Shown: in pieces, positions 19,947 through 28,189 of the stretch
Numbering within the stretch: position 1 is the first letter of the stretch
Layout of the letters: the number at the start of each line of letters is the position of its first letter
NCBI RefSeq assembly: GCF_002077175.1
Contig: NZ_CP014943.1
Coordinates: 620,001-684,000 of the forward strand
From: Colwellia sp. PAMC 21821
Lineage (GTDB): Bacteria > Pseudomonadota > Gammaproteobacteria > Enterobacterales > Alteromonadaceae
DNA: 64,000 nucleotides
Reading direction: 5' to 3'
Translations under genes and position numbers: made by a program
The notes under the pieces: model-generated
Databases searched by the model: none
Seen by the model: only the letters and a program-made list of their open reading frames with translations
What the model was told of the DNA's origin: nothing

Positions 19947-20414
19947 ATGCGTACAACTACAGATTTCAGCCCACTTTACCGCTCATTTATCGGATTCGAC
20001 CACTTAGCCGGATTAATCGATAAAGCATCAAGAGCAGATAAACAATCATCTTACCCTCCGTATAACGTAGAGTTAATTGGGGAAGATCAATATCGTATTA
20101 CCATGGCTATTGCCGGGTTTGCAGAACAAGAGTTAGACATTGAATCAAAGCAAGACACGCTAATTGTTACAGGAACAAAAACCAGTAACGATAGTAATAA
20201 AGAACGTAGATTTTTGCACCAAGGTATCGCAGATCGCAACTTTGAACGTAAATTTCAATTAGGTGAACATGTTAAAGTCATCGGCGCGTTTATAGAGCAT
20301 GGTTTACTGTCCATAGATTTAGAGCGAGAAATACCGGAAGCATTAAAGCCAAGAAAAATTGCTATTAATGGTAAAAGTTTATTACAACAACGTGATGTTA
20401 TAGAGAAAAGTTAA
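19947..20414 (+). CDS. Small heat-shock protein, IbpA/Hsp20 family
   Basis: ATP-independent holdase chaperone of 155 residues. The N-terminus FSPLYRSFIGFDHLAGLID matches IbpA/IbpB. The alpha-crystallin domain runs from about residue 33 to 125 (YPPYNVELIGEDQYRITMAIAGF, then the strand-9 region IEHGLLSIDLEREIPE), and a C-terminal tail with an IAI-type element follows (RKIAINGK). Transcription from a sigma-32 promoter and translation behind a ROSE-like hairpin are both predicted from sequence. A terminator follows directly. Confidence 0.94.
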   Translation: MRTTTDFSPLYRSFIGFDHLAGLIDKASRADKQSSYPPYNVELIGEDQYRITMAIAGFAEQELDIESKQDTLIVTGTKTSNDSNKERRFLHQGIADRNFERKFQLGEHVKVIGAFIEHGLLSIDLEREIPEALKPRKIAINGKSLLQQRDVIEKS

Positions 20415-20449
20415 CGCTCTACATTGATTACTCTCCCCCCTTTTGTTTT

Positions 20450-20474
20450 GCCCAGTCTATGACTGGGCTTTTTT
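20450..20474 (+). terminator. Rho-independent terminator of the heat-shock gene
   Basis: GCCCAGTC (20450-20457) and GACTGGGC (20461-20468) form a perfect 8-bp stem with a three-base loop, followed by six T's. Confidence 0.9.
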
Positions 20475-20479
20475 ATGAG

Positions 20480-21435
20480 TAAATTAATATTGATAAAATA
20501 GCTAGCCACTCACCATTTGCGTTTTTTAAGTAAATTTAAAGCTTTCAAAAACAAACTAATACCTTCAAATCAAACTATTTTCTAAGAGATAATCCATAAT
20601 AATCTAATTTGGTATACAATTATTAAAAGCGATAATACAAAAGGATTTGTTCTTGGGCATCACAGTTAAAAATAAACGAAAACTAGGACTGCTGTTATTT
20701 GTAGTTTTATTTTCTCGCAGCGCTATTTCGGCCAGTATCAATATTGTTACTGAACATCTGGCACCATTCCAAATTGTTAAAGATAATGCAATCAGTGGGC
20801 TTTCAACTCAAATTATCGAGGCAACATTAAAGGAAGCAAACATTGCTTATCAAATAGATGCTCTCCCTTGGTCGCTATCTTATAATCTTGCGTTAAAAGA
20901 AGAAAACACCTGTATATACTCAATAGTGCGAATTCCACAACGAGATGCGCTTTTTCAATGGGTAGGACACATCGCAACCAGCTCAACTTCATTCTACTCT
21001 TTAAGAAATAATCCTATCAAACTCAGTTCTTTAGAACAGGCAAAAGATTATAAAGTTGCGGTTATAAAGGATGATATTGCGCACCATTATCTGCTATCGA
21101 AAGGCTTTATTGAAAACAAAAACATCTATGTTATGGATAATAATGAAGCGTTACTCAAGTTACTTGAAGTCCCTAGTCGTCAAATTGATTTAATCGTAAT
21201 TAATGACGATTTACTCACTAACAGAGTAAATAATGCTATTGAATCATCTAAATATAAAAATGTGCATACCTTTGATAATTTCAAATTTGAGTTTTATTTT
21301 GCCTGCAGTTTGAAAACAGATAAATCAATTATTCAATCGCTTAGCAAAGCCATGGATAAATTAGAAAAAGAGGGTGTTTTTGCTAGCATAAAAAGAAAGT
21401 GGCAACACAGGATGGGTAATATAATCTAAGTAATA
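20480..21435. repeat. Tandem duplication, unit 1 (956 bp)
   Basis: This segment recurs almost unchanged at 21690-22645, offset by exactly 1210 bases. It covers the whole leader and coding region of the solute-binding protein gene. Only about a dozen base differences were noticed, most of them near the signal-peptide codons. Confidence 0.9.
20653..21429 (+). CDS. Periplasmic solute-binding protein family 3 (copy 1)
   Basis: A 258-residue exported protein of the SBP_bac_3 amino-acid-binding type. A signal peptide (about residues 1-27, ending SAISA-SI) precedes a two-lobed binding fold, with NIVTEHLAPFQIV near the start and a C-terminal LEKEGVFASIKRKW. No permease or ATPase gene is near, so it may be an orphan binding protein of the kind found in gammaproteobacterial signalling or moonlighting. 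The TTG at 20653 is preferred because AAGGA lies seven bases upstream. An in-frame TTG at 20647 is too close to it, and no ATG exists nearby. Confidence 0.82.
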   Translation: MGITVKNKRKLGLLLFVVLFSRSAISASINIVTEHLAPFQIVKDNAISGLSTQIIEATLKEANIAYQIDALPWSLSYNLALKEENTCIYSIVRIPQRDALFQWVGHIATSSTSFYSLRNNPIKLSSLEQAKDYKVAVIKDDIAHHYLLSKGFIENKNIYVMDNNEALLKLLEVPSRQIDLIVINDDLLTNRVNNAIESSKYKNVHTFDNFKFEFYFACSLKTDKSIIQSLSKAMDKLEKEGVFASIKRKWQHRMGNII

Positions 21436-21691
21436 CCAAATGTAATAAGTTATTGACCAATTTTAAGCGAGGATAAATTGTTCAAGAATACATGTTTATT
21501 GTTCCAGACTAAACATAAGTACCTGCATCCCCGCAGGCAAGGCGTTTGATTGATTAGGGCATGGATGCCCGTAAGTAGAACAATGCAGGAGCAATTGTCG
21601 AGTAATAGCGGGCGTGTGTGATTGAAAAAAACGCAGTTATTGACGATTTAAACCGCCTTAAAATGATCGATTATTTATTTCAATTGGTATA
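21434..21691. repeat. 258-bp MITE-like repeat, intact copy
   Basis: The element begins TACCAAATGTAATAAGTTATT and ends in its imperfect inverse (AATAAATTTGATCGG-like arm, then CAATTGGTATA). Inside are nested palindromes: CCTGCATCCCCGCAGG near 21525, GGGCAT-GG-ATGCCC near 21558, and ATTGTTC/GAACAAT arms. A second copy, split by an insertion sequence, lies at 45494-47163. It has no coding capacity. It sits exactly at the junction of the duplicated binding-protein gene. A non-autonomous transposon (MITE) is the simplest reading, and a structured RNA is possible. Confidence 0.8.
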
Positions 21692-22645
21692 AATTAATAT
21701 TGATAAAATAGCTAGCCACTCACCATTTGTGTTTTTTAAGTAAATTTAAAGCTTTCAAAAACAAACTAATACCTTCAAATCAAACTATTTTCTAAGAGAT
21801 AATCCATAATAATCTAATTTGGTATACAATTATTAAAAGCGATAATACAAAAGGATTTGTTCTTGGGCATCACAGTTAAAAATAAGCTAAAGTTAGGACT
21901 GCTGTTATTTGTAGTTTTATTTTCTCGCAGCGCTATTTCCGCGAGTATCAATATTGTTACTGAACATCTGGCACCATTCCAAATTGTTAAAGATAATGCA
22001 ATCAGTGGGCTTTCAACTCAAATTATCGAGGCAACATTAAAGGAAGCAAACATTGCTTATCAAATAGATGCTCTCCCTTGGTCGCTATCTTATAATCTTG
22101 CGTTAAAAGAAGAAAACACCTGTATATACTCAATAGTGCGAATTCCACAACGAGATGCGCTTTTTCAATGGGTAGGACACATCGCAACCAGTTCAACTTC
22201 ATTCTACTCTTTAAGAAATAATCCTATCAAACTCAGTTCTTTAGAACAGGCAAAAGATTATAAAGTTGCGGTTATAAAAGATGATATTGCGCACCATTAT
22301 CTGCTATCGAAAGGCTTTATTGAAAACAAAAACATCTATGTTATGGATAATAATGAAGCGTTACTCAAGTTACTTGAAGTCCCTAGTCGTCAAATTGATT
22401 TAATCGTAATTAATGACGATTTACTCACTAACAGAGTAAATAATGCTATTGAATCATCTAAATATAAAAATGTGCATACCTTTGATAATTTCAAATTTGA
22501 GTTTTATTTTGCCTGCAGTTTGAAAACAGATAAATCAATTATTCAATCGCTTAGCAAAGCCATGGATAAATTAGAAAAAGAGGGTGTTTTTGCTAGCATA
22601 AAAAGAAAGTGGCAACACAGGATGGGTAATATAATCTAAGTAATA
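21690..22645. repeat. Tandem duplication, unit 2 (956 bp)
   Basis: Second copy of the 20480-21435 unit. The two copies share sequence up to TAAGTAATA after the stop codon; beyond that, copy 1 enters the 258-bp repeat and copy 2 enters unique DNA. Confidence 0.9.
21863..22639 (+). CDS. Periplasmic solute-binding protein family 3 (copy 2)
   Basis: Near-identical to the gene at 20653: the 258-residue product differs by one residue in the signal peptide (Leu for Arg in the KNKLKLG stretch), and its mature region looks unchanged. It has the same leader, ribosome binding site and TTG start at 21863. The near-identity implies a recent duplication or ongoing gene conversion. Expected location is the periplasm; the ligand is unknown, probably an amino acid or similar small polar molecule. 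Confidence 0.82.
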   Translation: MGITVKNKLKLGLLLFVVLFSRSAISASINIVTEHLAPFQIVKDNAISGLSTQIIEATLKEANIAYQIDALPWSLSYNLALKEENTCIYSIVRIPQRDALFQWVGHIATSSTSFYSLRNNPIKLSSLEQAKDYKVAVIKDDIAHHYLLSKGFIENKNIYVMDNNEALLKLLEVPSRQIDLIVINDDLLTNRVNNAIESSKYKNVHTFDNFKFEFYFACSLKTDKSIIQSLSKAMDKLEKEGVFASIKRKWQHRMGNII

Positions 22646-22779
22646 TGCTGAATAATGGCCTGCTGCAACCATTCATCAGCAGAAATGTTAATCAAACTAG
22701 CCTATTAAAAAATCAGAACAAGCAGAGCGCTTCTAAGCAATGCTTGTTCAATATTCTTTGCTAATATTCTTTGCTAATA

Positions 22780-24117
22780 TTACTTCGCCATTATATCAAG
22801 CAGTGCATGCACAGTCGCTTCAACACCTGATTTAACCGCTGCATCGGGCTCTATTTTAAATTGTGGACTGTGATGACTCCCCACTTGTGGACCACCGGCA
22901 GCTGCGCGTTCAATATCAGCTTTTGCGGTGCCACCCACTTTAAAGTAAACACTAGGAATATAAGGCTTAGTTGTAAAGAAACCAAAATCTTCTGCCCCCA
23001 TCCCCTCTTCCGTAGGCGATATTAGTGCATCAGCGCCCATCTTTTCACTCAGTACACCTTTCAAGTGTTTAGCAAGTTTTTGATCGTTAAAAGTCGGTGG
23101 AAATGAAAAATCATTAACAACTACTTCAGGTAATTTATCTTCAGGCACACCGGCTGTACGTGCAGTTCCAATGGCAATGCGCTTAATTGCTGATAACAAT
23201 TGTTCACGTACTTCTGGTGTTAAACTGCGAACCGTTAACTGTAGTTTGGCTTCATCCGAAATAATATTATGCTTAGTGCCGGCATGAAATGCCCCCACCG
23301 TGATAACACCTGCATGCCTAGGGGCTAATTCACGACTAATAATAGTTTGCAGGTTATTAATAATTTGGGCGCCAATGACAATCGGGTCTTTACCTTGATG
23401 CGGATAGGCACCATGCGCGCCAATACCATGTACTGTTATATCAACGGTATCTGCTCCTGCATAAGGAGAGCCTTCATCAATAATGACTTTACCCGCCTCG
23501 GTATTGGCAATAACATGAAAGGCTAAAGCATAATCCGGTTGACCAAAACGCTGCCATAAATTATCTGCCATCATTGCTGAGGCACCAGGGCCTTTTTCTT
23601 CTGCTGGTTGGCCTATCAACATTAAAGTTCCAGACCATTGATTTTTATGCTCTGCCATATAGCGGGCAGTCCCTACTAAACCGGTTATATGAACATCGTG
23701 ACCACAAGCGTGCATAACGCCAACTAATTCACCGTTCCAATCTTTCATTTTTACCGTTGATGCGTTAGCTAAACCTGATTCTTCAACGACTGGCAATCCG
23801 TCCATGTCAGCTCGAACCATAACCATTGGACCTTCGCCATTTTTCATCATAGCGACAATACCCGTTCCGCCGACACCTTGCGTAACTTCATAGCCAACTG
23901 AACTCAACTCTTGAGCTAAACGTTTAGCTGTTTTAGTTTCCATTAATGACAATTCAGGATTACGGTGAAAATGATCCCATAGCGGAGCTAAGTGCTGTTT
24001 ATAATCTTTAGCAATATAGTCTGCAGTATTCTGCTCAAATGCTAAAACATTACTCGCAGTAAAAGACGAGGCGGTCAGTGCTGATGCAATTAAGATAGAT
24101 AGTACTTTACGGTTCAT
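22780..24117 (-). CDS. Exported M20-family amidohydrolase
   Basis: Zinc-dependent peptidase/deacylase of the M20D group (hippurate or IAA-amino-acid hydrolase-like), 445 residues. The signal peptide (residues 1-26, ending VLAFEQ) predicts periplasmic export. Metal-site motifs include VRADMDGLPV, HACGHDVH and a C-terminal EEGMGAEDFGFF; the dimerisation domain lies in the middle. Members cleave N-acyl amino acids; the exact substrate is open. It is transcribed away from the tryptophan-degradation genes, and a functional tie to them is possible but unproven. Confidence 0.88.
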   Translation of the reverse strand: MNRKVLSILIASALTASSFTASNVLAFEQNTADYIAKDYKQHLAPLWDHFHRNPELSLMETKTAKRLAQELSSVGYEVTQGVGGTGIVAMMKNGEGPMVMVRADMDGLPVVEESGLANASTVKMKDWNGELVGVMHACGHDVHITGLVGTARYMAEHKNQWSGTLMLIGQPAEEKGPGASAMMADNLWQRFGQPDYALAFHVIANTEAGKVIIDEGSPYAGADTVDITVHGIGAHGAYPHQGKDPIVIGAQIINNLQTIISRELAPRHAGVITVGAFHAGTKHNIISDEAKLQLTVRSLTPEVREQLLSAIKRIAIGTARTAGVPEDKLPEVVVNDFSFPPTFNDQKLAKHLKGVLSEKMGADALISPTEEGMGAEDFGFFTTKPYIPSVYFKVGGTAKADIERAAAGGPQVGSHHSPQFKIEPDAAVKSGVEATVHALLDIMAK

Positions 24118-24660
24118 TTTGGCTCCCTGTGTGATTCAATTAACGTTCGGTTTTTATAACAACTAGCTTTGAAGTTCATCATTACAGCTAACGGTTAGTC
24201 TAGTGATTAACTTTACCTAGGCTGATTAGTAAAGTCTTGTTGTTTTCGTTAATCTGCAGACATTCAGCGACCGGCACCTTAATTTAGTTCAAATACTGAC
24301 CGTATAGTTGCTTGTAATTAAAGCTATTGTTAACCGCACAAAGCTCAGCCATATCGTTTATTCAACGCACATTTCGATTAATGAACATACTAATTAGTAA
24401 CTCATTTGCTTACTTCTTGATTTATGAATCTCGGGGATAAGATTTTTTTAACAACAAATAGCGCTTATTTAAGCTGCGGAAATTTAACCTGACACAAGCG
24501 ACAATAGTTTGCACAATTATTGTCGAGGTTTTACTGACATTAAATATTTTATTGTGCTAAAAAAGTGCTTATAAAAGAATGGTTGTTGAAATTTACACGT
24601 TATACTTTTAACGTTTTCTCGATACATTCGATAATAAAAAATACAACATTAAGGTCAAAA
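24118..24660. other. 543-base divergent intergenic region
   Basis: It separates the M20 gene (minus strand) from the SDR gene (plus strand), so it must hold both promoters. An inverted repeat ACGTTA (24597-24602) / TAACGT (24609-24614) lies about 45 bases before the SDR start and could be an operator. No gene, RNA or terminator was recognised. Confidence 0.4.
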
Positions 24661-25449
24661 ATGGATATTAACTTAGCATCAAAAAAAGCGTTAGTGTGTG
24701 GTAGTAGCCAAGGTATTGGGCGAGCTTGCGCAATAGAACTTGCTAACTTAGGCGCCAGCGTCACCCTATTTTCACGTAATCCTGAAAGGCTTGAAGCGGT
24801 TAAAAATGAGCTTAATTGTTCACAAGGGCAAAAGCATCAGGTGCTTATTGCCGACTTTTCCCAGCCGGAACAAGTTAATAAAGTTATTCTCGCTGATGTG
24901 GCTGCCAATGGCGGTTTTGATATTCTGATTAATAATACCGGTGGCCCAGCCCCCGGACCGGCAAGTACCACTGATGCTAGTGCCTTTATTGACGCTTTTA
25001 ATTTGCATCTCGTGACCAATCATCACTTAGTACAAGCGCTTATACCTGCCATGAAAGAAAAACAATATGGCCGTATCATCAATGTTATTTCTACCTCAGT
25101 AAAACAACCTATTCCTGGCTTGGGTGTTTCAAACACTATTCGAGGCGCAGTTGCTAGTTGGTCTAAAACATTGGCCAATGAACTCGGTCCTTTCGGTATA
25201 ACCGTGAACAATGTTTTACCCGGTGCTACTGCAACAGCGCGCTTAGACGCAATTATTGCCGGTAAGGCGCAAAAACAGAATATCTCTATTGAACAGGCCA
25301 CTACCAACGAAAAAGCACAAATACCTATGCGTCGTTTCGCAGCACCGGAAGAGTTTGCTGCTGCCGCCGCATTTTTAGCTTCGCCGGCTGCAGGCTATAT
25401 TACTGGCATTAACTTACCTGTTGATGGCGGTCGAACTAGCTGTCTTTAG
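24661..25449 (+). CDS. SDR-family oxidoreductase in the tryptophan-degradation cluster
   Basis: NAD(P)-dependent short-chain dehydrogenase of 262 residues. It has a Rossmann motif GSSQGIGRA, the NNTGG stretch, and C-terminal VDGGRTSCL. The active-site region reads NVISTSVKQPIPGLGVSN: the usual YxxxK Tyr is not evident, as in the divergent SDRs often called 3-oxoacyl-ACP reductase-like. The ATG at 24661 is chosen because the upstream 32 residues have no SDR character. It lies 10 bases before the aldehyde dehydrogenase gene. Its reaction in the pathway is not established. Confidence 0.8.
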   Translation: MDINLASKKALVCGSSQGIGRACAIELANLGASVTLFSRNPERLEAVKNELNCSQGQKHQVLIADFSQPEQVNKVILADVAANGGFDILINNTGGPAPGPASTTDASAFIDAFNLHLVTNHHLVQALIPAMKEKQYGRIINVISTSVKQPIPGLGVSNTIRGAVASWSKTLANELGPFGITVNNVLPGATATARLDAIIAGKAQKQNISIEQATTNEKAQIPMRRFAAPEEFAAAAAFLASPAAGYITGINLPVDGGRTSCL

Positions 25450-25459
25450 GGAGTAATTA

Positions 25460-26902
25460 ATGGATATTATTGCAAACTTTATTGACGGCCAATACCAAGC
25501 GCCATGCCAACAGCAATATCTAGATAATATTGAGCCTGCAACCGGTAAGGTTTATGGTCAAATTCCTGATAGTGGCGATGAAGATGTTGAATTAGCTGTC
25601 GCCGCCGCGAAAAAAGCCTTACCTGCTTGGCGTGCCTTACCACTGGAAGAACGTGCAGACTATTTAACTGCCATTGCACAGGAAATTGAGCAACGTATAG
25701 AAGAGCTTGCTCTGGCTGAAGCAATTGACAACGGTAAACCGGTTAGCCTTGCGCGTAGCGTTGATATACCTCGCGCCGCAAGTAATTTTAAATTTTTTGC
25801 TCATGCTTGTTCACAGTTTGCAAGCGAGTCTCACGCTATGGCAGGCAATGCCATTAACTATACGTTGCGACAACCGGTTGGCGTGGTTGGCTGTATTTCA
25901 CCGTGGAATTTACCGCTTTATTTATTTACTTGGAAAATAGCGCCTGCGTTAGCGGCGGGTAATTGCGTTATTGCTAAACCTTCAGAAATAACCCCAAAAA
26001 CCGCTGCTATGCTCGGCGAAATATGCCAAAAAGTTGGTTTACCTCGCGGCGTATTAAATATTTTGCATGGTACTGGCGCAACTGTCGGGCAGGCTATTTG
26101 CGAGCACGACGACGTAAAAGCGATTTCATTTACTGGCGGCACCGCCACTGGCGCTGCTATAGCACAACTTTTAGCGCCAAAATTTAAAAAATTGTCGCTC
26201 GAACTCGGCGGTAAAAACCCAGCATTAATTTTTGCTGACTGTGATTTTGATACTACTGTCGAACAAGTCTTTCGCGCCAGCTTTGCCAATCAAGGGCAAA
26301 TTTGTTTATGCGCATCACGGCTCTATATCGAACGCCCTATTTATGAAAAATTTGAACAGGCCTTAGTTGCTAAAGCGCAAGCGTTACAACCTATTGATCC
26401 ACTACTAGATACCAGTGAAATGGGCGCTATTGTTTCTAGTTCACATTTACAAAAAATACTGAGCTATATTGAAGATGCTAAAGCTCAAGGCGGTAAAATT
26501 TTAATCGGTGGTGAGCAAGTTAAGCTTAGCGGACGTTGCCAAGAAGGATACTTCTTACAAGCAACGATTATTGAAGGTTTAGCAAATGATGCTCGTTGTA
26601 ATCAAGAAGAGATTTTTGGCCCAGTGATCACCATTCAACCTTTTGACACTGACCATGAAGCCTTAGCACTAGCAAATGACAGTAATTACGGATTAGCCGC
26701 GACTGTTTGGACGAATCATTTAGGCCGAGCGCATTTCCTAGCCGAAAATATAAATACCGGAATTGTTTGGATAAACTGTTGGCTACTAAGAGATTTACGC
26801 ACACCCTTTGGCGGCATGAATCATTCTGGCCTCGGCCGAGAAGGTGGCGATGAAGCCATGCGCTTCTTTACCGAAAGCAAAAATGTCTGCGTGAAGTATT
26901 AA
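25460..26902 (+). CDS. 2-aminomuconate semialdehyde dehydrogenase-like aldehyde dehydrogenase
   Basis: NAD-dependent aldehyde dehydrogenase, 480 residues. It has the nucleotide-binding SFTGGTATG, catalytic Glu in LELGGKNP and nucleophilic Cys in NQGQICLC. By context it should oxidise 2-aminomuconate 6-semialdehyde, made spontaneously and by ACMS decarboxylase, to 2-aminomuconate. The related 2-hydroxymuconic semialdehyde dehydrogenases of meta-cleavage pathways are very similar, so the assignment depends on the neighbours. ATG at 25460 follows AGGGAGTAATT, a strong ribosome binding site. Confidence 0.88.
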   Translation: MDIIANFIDGQYQAPCQQQYLDNIEPATGKVYGQIPDSGDEDVELAVAAAKKALPAWRALPLEERADYLTAIAQEIEQRIEELALAEAIDNGKPVSLARSVDIPRAASNFKFFAHACSQFASESHAMAGNAINYTLRQPVGVVGCISPWNLPLYLFTWKIAPALAAGNCVIAKPSEITPKTAAMLGEICQKVGLPRGVLNILHGTGATVGQAICEHDDVKAISFTGGTATGAAIAQLLAPKFKKLSLELGGKNPALIFADCDFDTTVEQVFRASFANQGQICLCASRLYIERPIYEKFEQALVAKAQALQPIDPLLDTSEMGAIVSSSHLQKILSYIEDAKAQGGKILIGGEQVKLSGRCQEGYFLQATIIEGLANDARCNQEEIFGPVITIQPFDTDHEALALANDSNYGLAATVWTNHLGRAHFLAENINTGIVWINCWLLRDLRTPFGGMNHSGLGREGGDEAMRFFTESKNVCVKY

Positions 26903-27066
26903 TATGAGCCAAACATGTTGTAAATTTAAATCATCAGGAGCGATATTTGCTAGTGTGTTAGGCTGCAAATGGACCTTGATCTGATTTGATCCAACCCTGC
27001 CCTATTTTTAAACTCGGCTACCATTATAAGAGTCGGGTAAATATCAGTAATAATTCTTCTGTTGGT

Positions 27067-27094
27067 AATTTTCCGATATTGCGCGGAAAAAATT
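27067..27094 (+). promoter_or_regulatory. Candidate operator upstream of the deaminase operon
   Basis: Inverted repeat TTTTCCG (27069-27075) / CGGAAAA (27084-27090) with an eight-base centre, in the 228-base gap between the aldehyde dehydrogenase and RidA-type genes. No T run follows, so an operator is more likely than a terminator. The binding protein is unknown. Confidence 0.3.
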
Positions 27095-27130
27095 GCCTAA
27101 ACAGTTAAAAGTAATACTAAAAATCAGTAA

Positions 27131-27574
27131 ATGGACAAAACAATGTCAACAATATTTAATTCTGCACAAGCACCAAAACCCGTAGGTTTATATCCACATG
27201 CACGCCAAGTAGGTAATTTATTATTTTTATCTGGTGTTGGGCCTCGCCAAGCTGGCAGCTCAGATATCCCCGGAGTCGTACTCGACGAACATGGTGAAAT
27301 CATCAGTTACGATATTGAAGCCCAATGCCATAGTGTTTTTCAAAATGTTAGTACAATATTAGCCTCAGCAGGTGCTGATTGGATGGACTTAGTGGATGTT
27401 ACCGTTTTTCTGACCAATATGAAGGATGATTTTGCTATCTACAATCGTATTTACGCCGAGTATTTTTCAGAAAACCTACCTTGTCGTACCACAGTCGAAA
27501 TTAATAAATTACCCACGCCGATTGCCATCGAATTAAAGTGCATTGCGGCACTCCCCGTTACTTCGCATAAGTAA
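27131..27574 (+). CDS. RidA-family protein, probable 2-aminomuconate deaminase
   Basis: YjgF/YER057c/UK114 (RidA) fold enzyme of 147 residues with the conserved C-terminal region PCRTTVEINKLPTPIAIELK; its Arg binds the carboxylate of imine/enamine substrates. In cluster context it should hydrolyse 2-aminomuconate to 2-oxo-3-hexenedioate and ammonium, as AmnD/NbaF-type deaminases do. A second in-frame ATG at 27143 could be the start; no good ribosome binding site favours either. The 3-hydroxyanthranilate dioxygenase gene follows 12 bases later. Confidence 0.83.
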   Translation: MDKTMSTIFNSAQAPKPVGLYPHARQVGNLLFLSGVGPRQAGSSDIPGVVLDEHGEIISYDIEAQCHSVFQNVSTILASAGADWMDLVDVTVFLTNMKDDFAIYNRIYAEYFSENLPCRTTVEINKLPTPIAIELKCIAALPVTSHK

Positions 27575-27586
27575 GGAGTATAAATT

Positions 27587-28180
27587 ATGGCTAAATTTTC
27601 TTTGCCTTTTAACCTGCAACAATGGATTGATGATCATCGAGAGCAGCTCAAGCCGCCAGTATGTAACAAGCAAATATTTGAGCAAGACGATTATATTGTC
27701 ATGGTGGTTGGCGGGCCGAATAATCGCAGCGATTTTCATTATAACGAAACTCCCGAGCTTTTTTACCAACTTGAAGGCGAAATGGTACTGCGTGTTGTTA
27801 ATGAAGATGCTGATGATACTCATAGTACTCAAAAGAGCTATACACAGCTAAATGAAGAAATTGAACAGTCGCCAAATAAAGCCTTTGAAATTACTGATAT
27901 TTCAATTAAAGCTGGGGAAATATTTTTGCTGCCGCCTAAGGTATTACATTCACCGCAACGTTTTGAACACAGCGTTGGCCTAGTGGTTGAGCAAAAAAGA
28001 GCACAAGGCCAGCAAGATGCGCTTTTTTGGTTTTGCGAAGGTTGTAAAGCCCCTTTATACAATGAACAGTTTACCTTAGACAATATAGAAACCGATTTAC
28101 CCAAAGTGTTCAGTAACTTTTATGATAATAGCCAAAACTGCCAATGTAAAAAGTGCGGTCACAGCGCCAAAAAGTCATAA
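27587..28180 (+). CDS. nbaC: 3-hydroxyanthranilate 3,4-dioxygenase
   Basis: Cupin extradiol dioxygenase that opens 3-hydroxyanthranilate to 2-amino-3-carboxymuconate semialdehyde. His51 and Glu57 (RSDFHYNETPE) are two Fe(II) ligands; the third is His121 in VLHSPQRF. The C-terminal Cys pairs (CEGCKAPL and CQCKKCG) form the rubredoxin-like second metal site of bacterial enzymes. Compared with the usual protein, in which the third ligand is near residue 95, about 26 extra residues (roughly 74-100) are inserted. ATG at 27587 follows AAGGAGTATAAATT. Confidence 0.93.
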   Translation: MAKFSLPFNLQQWIDDHREQLKPPVCNKQIFEQDDYIVMVVGGPNNRSDFHYNETPELFYQLEGEMVLRVVNEDADDTHSTQKSYTQLNEEIEQSPNKAFEITDISIKAGEIFLLPPKVLHSPQRFEHSVGLVVEQKRAQGQQDALFWFCEGCKAPLYNEQFTLDNIETDLPKVFSNFYDNSQNCQCKKCGHSAKKS

Positions 28181-28189
28181 GGAGGCAAG

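Noticed and set aside
24583..24606. Promoter-like TTGTTG and TATACT before the SDR gene
   Set aside because: Spacing of only 12 bases does not fit a sigma-70 promoter.
26904..26984. Possible 26-codon peptide (MSQTCCKF...) after the aldehyde dehydrogenase
   Set aside because: Too short, no clear ribosome binding site, no conservation evidence available.
27543..27851. Frames of about 100 codons overlapping the deaminase and dioxygenase genes
   Set aside because: They overlap two well-supported genes in other frames.
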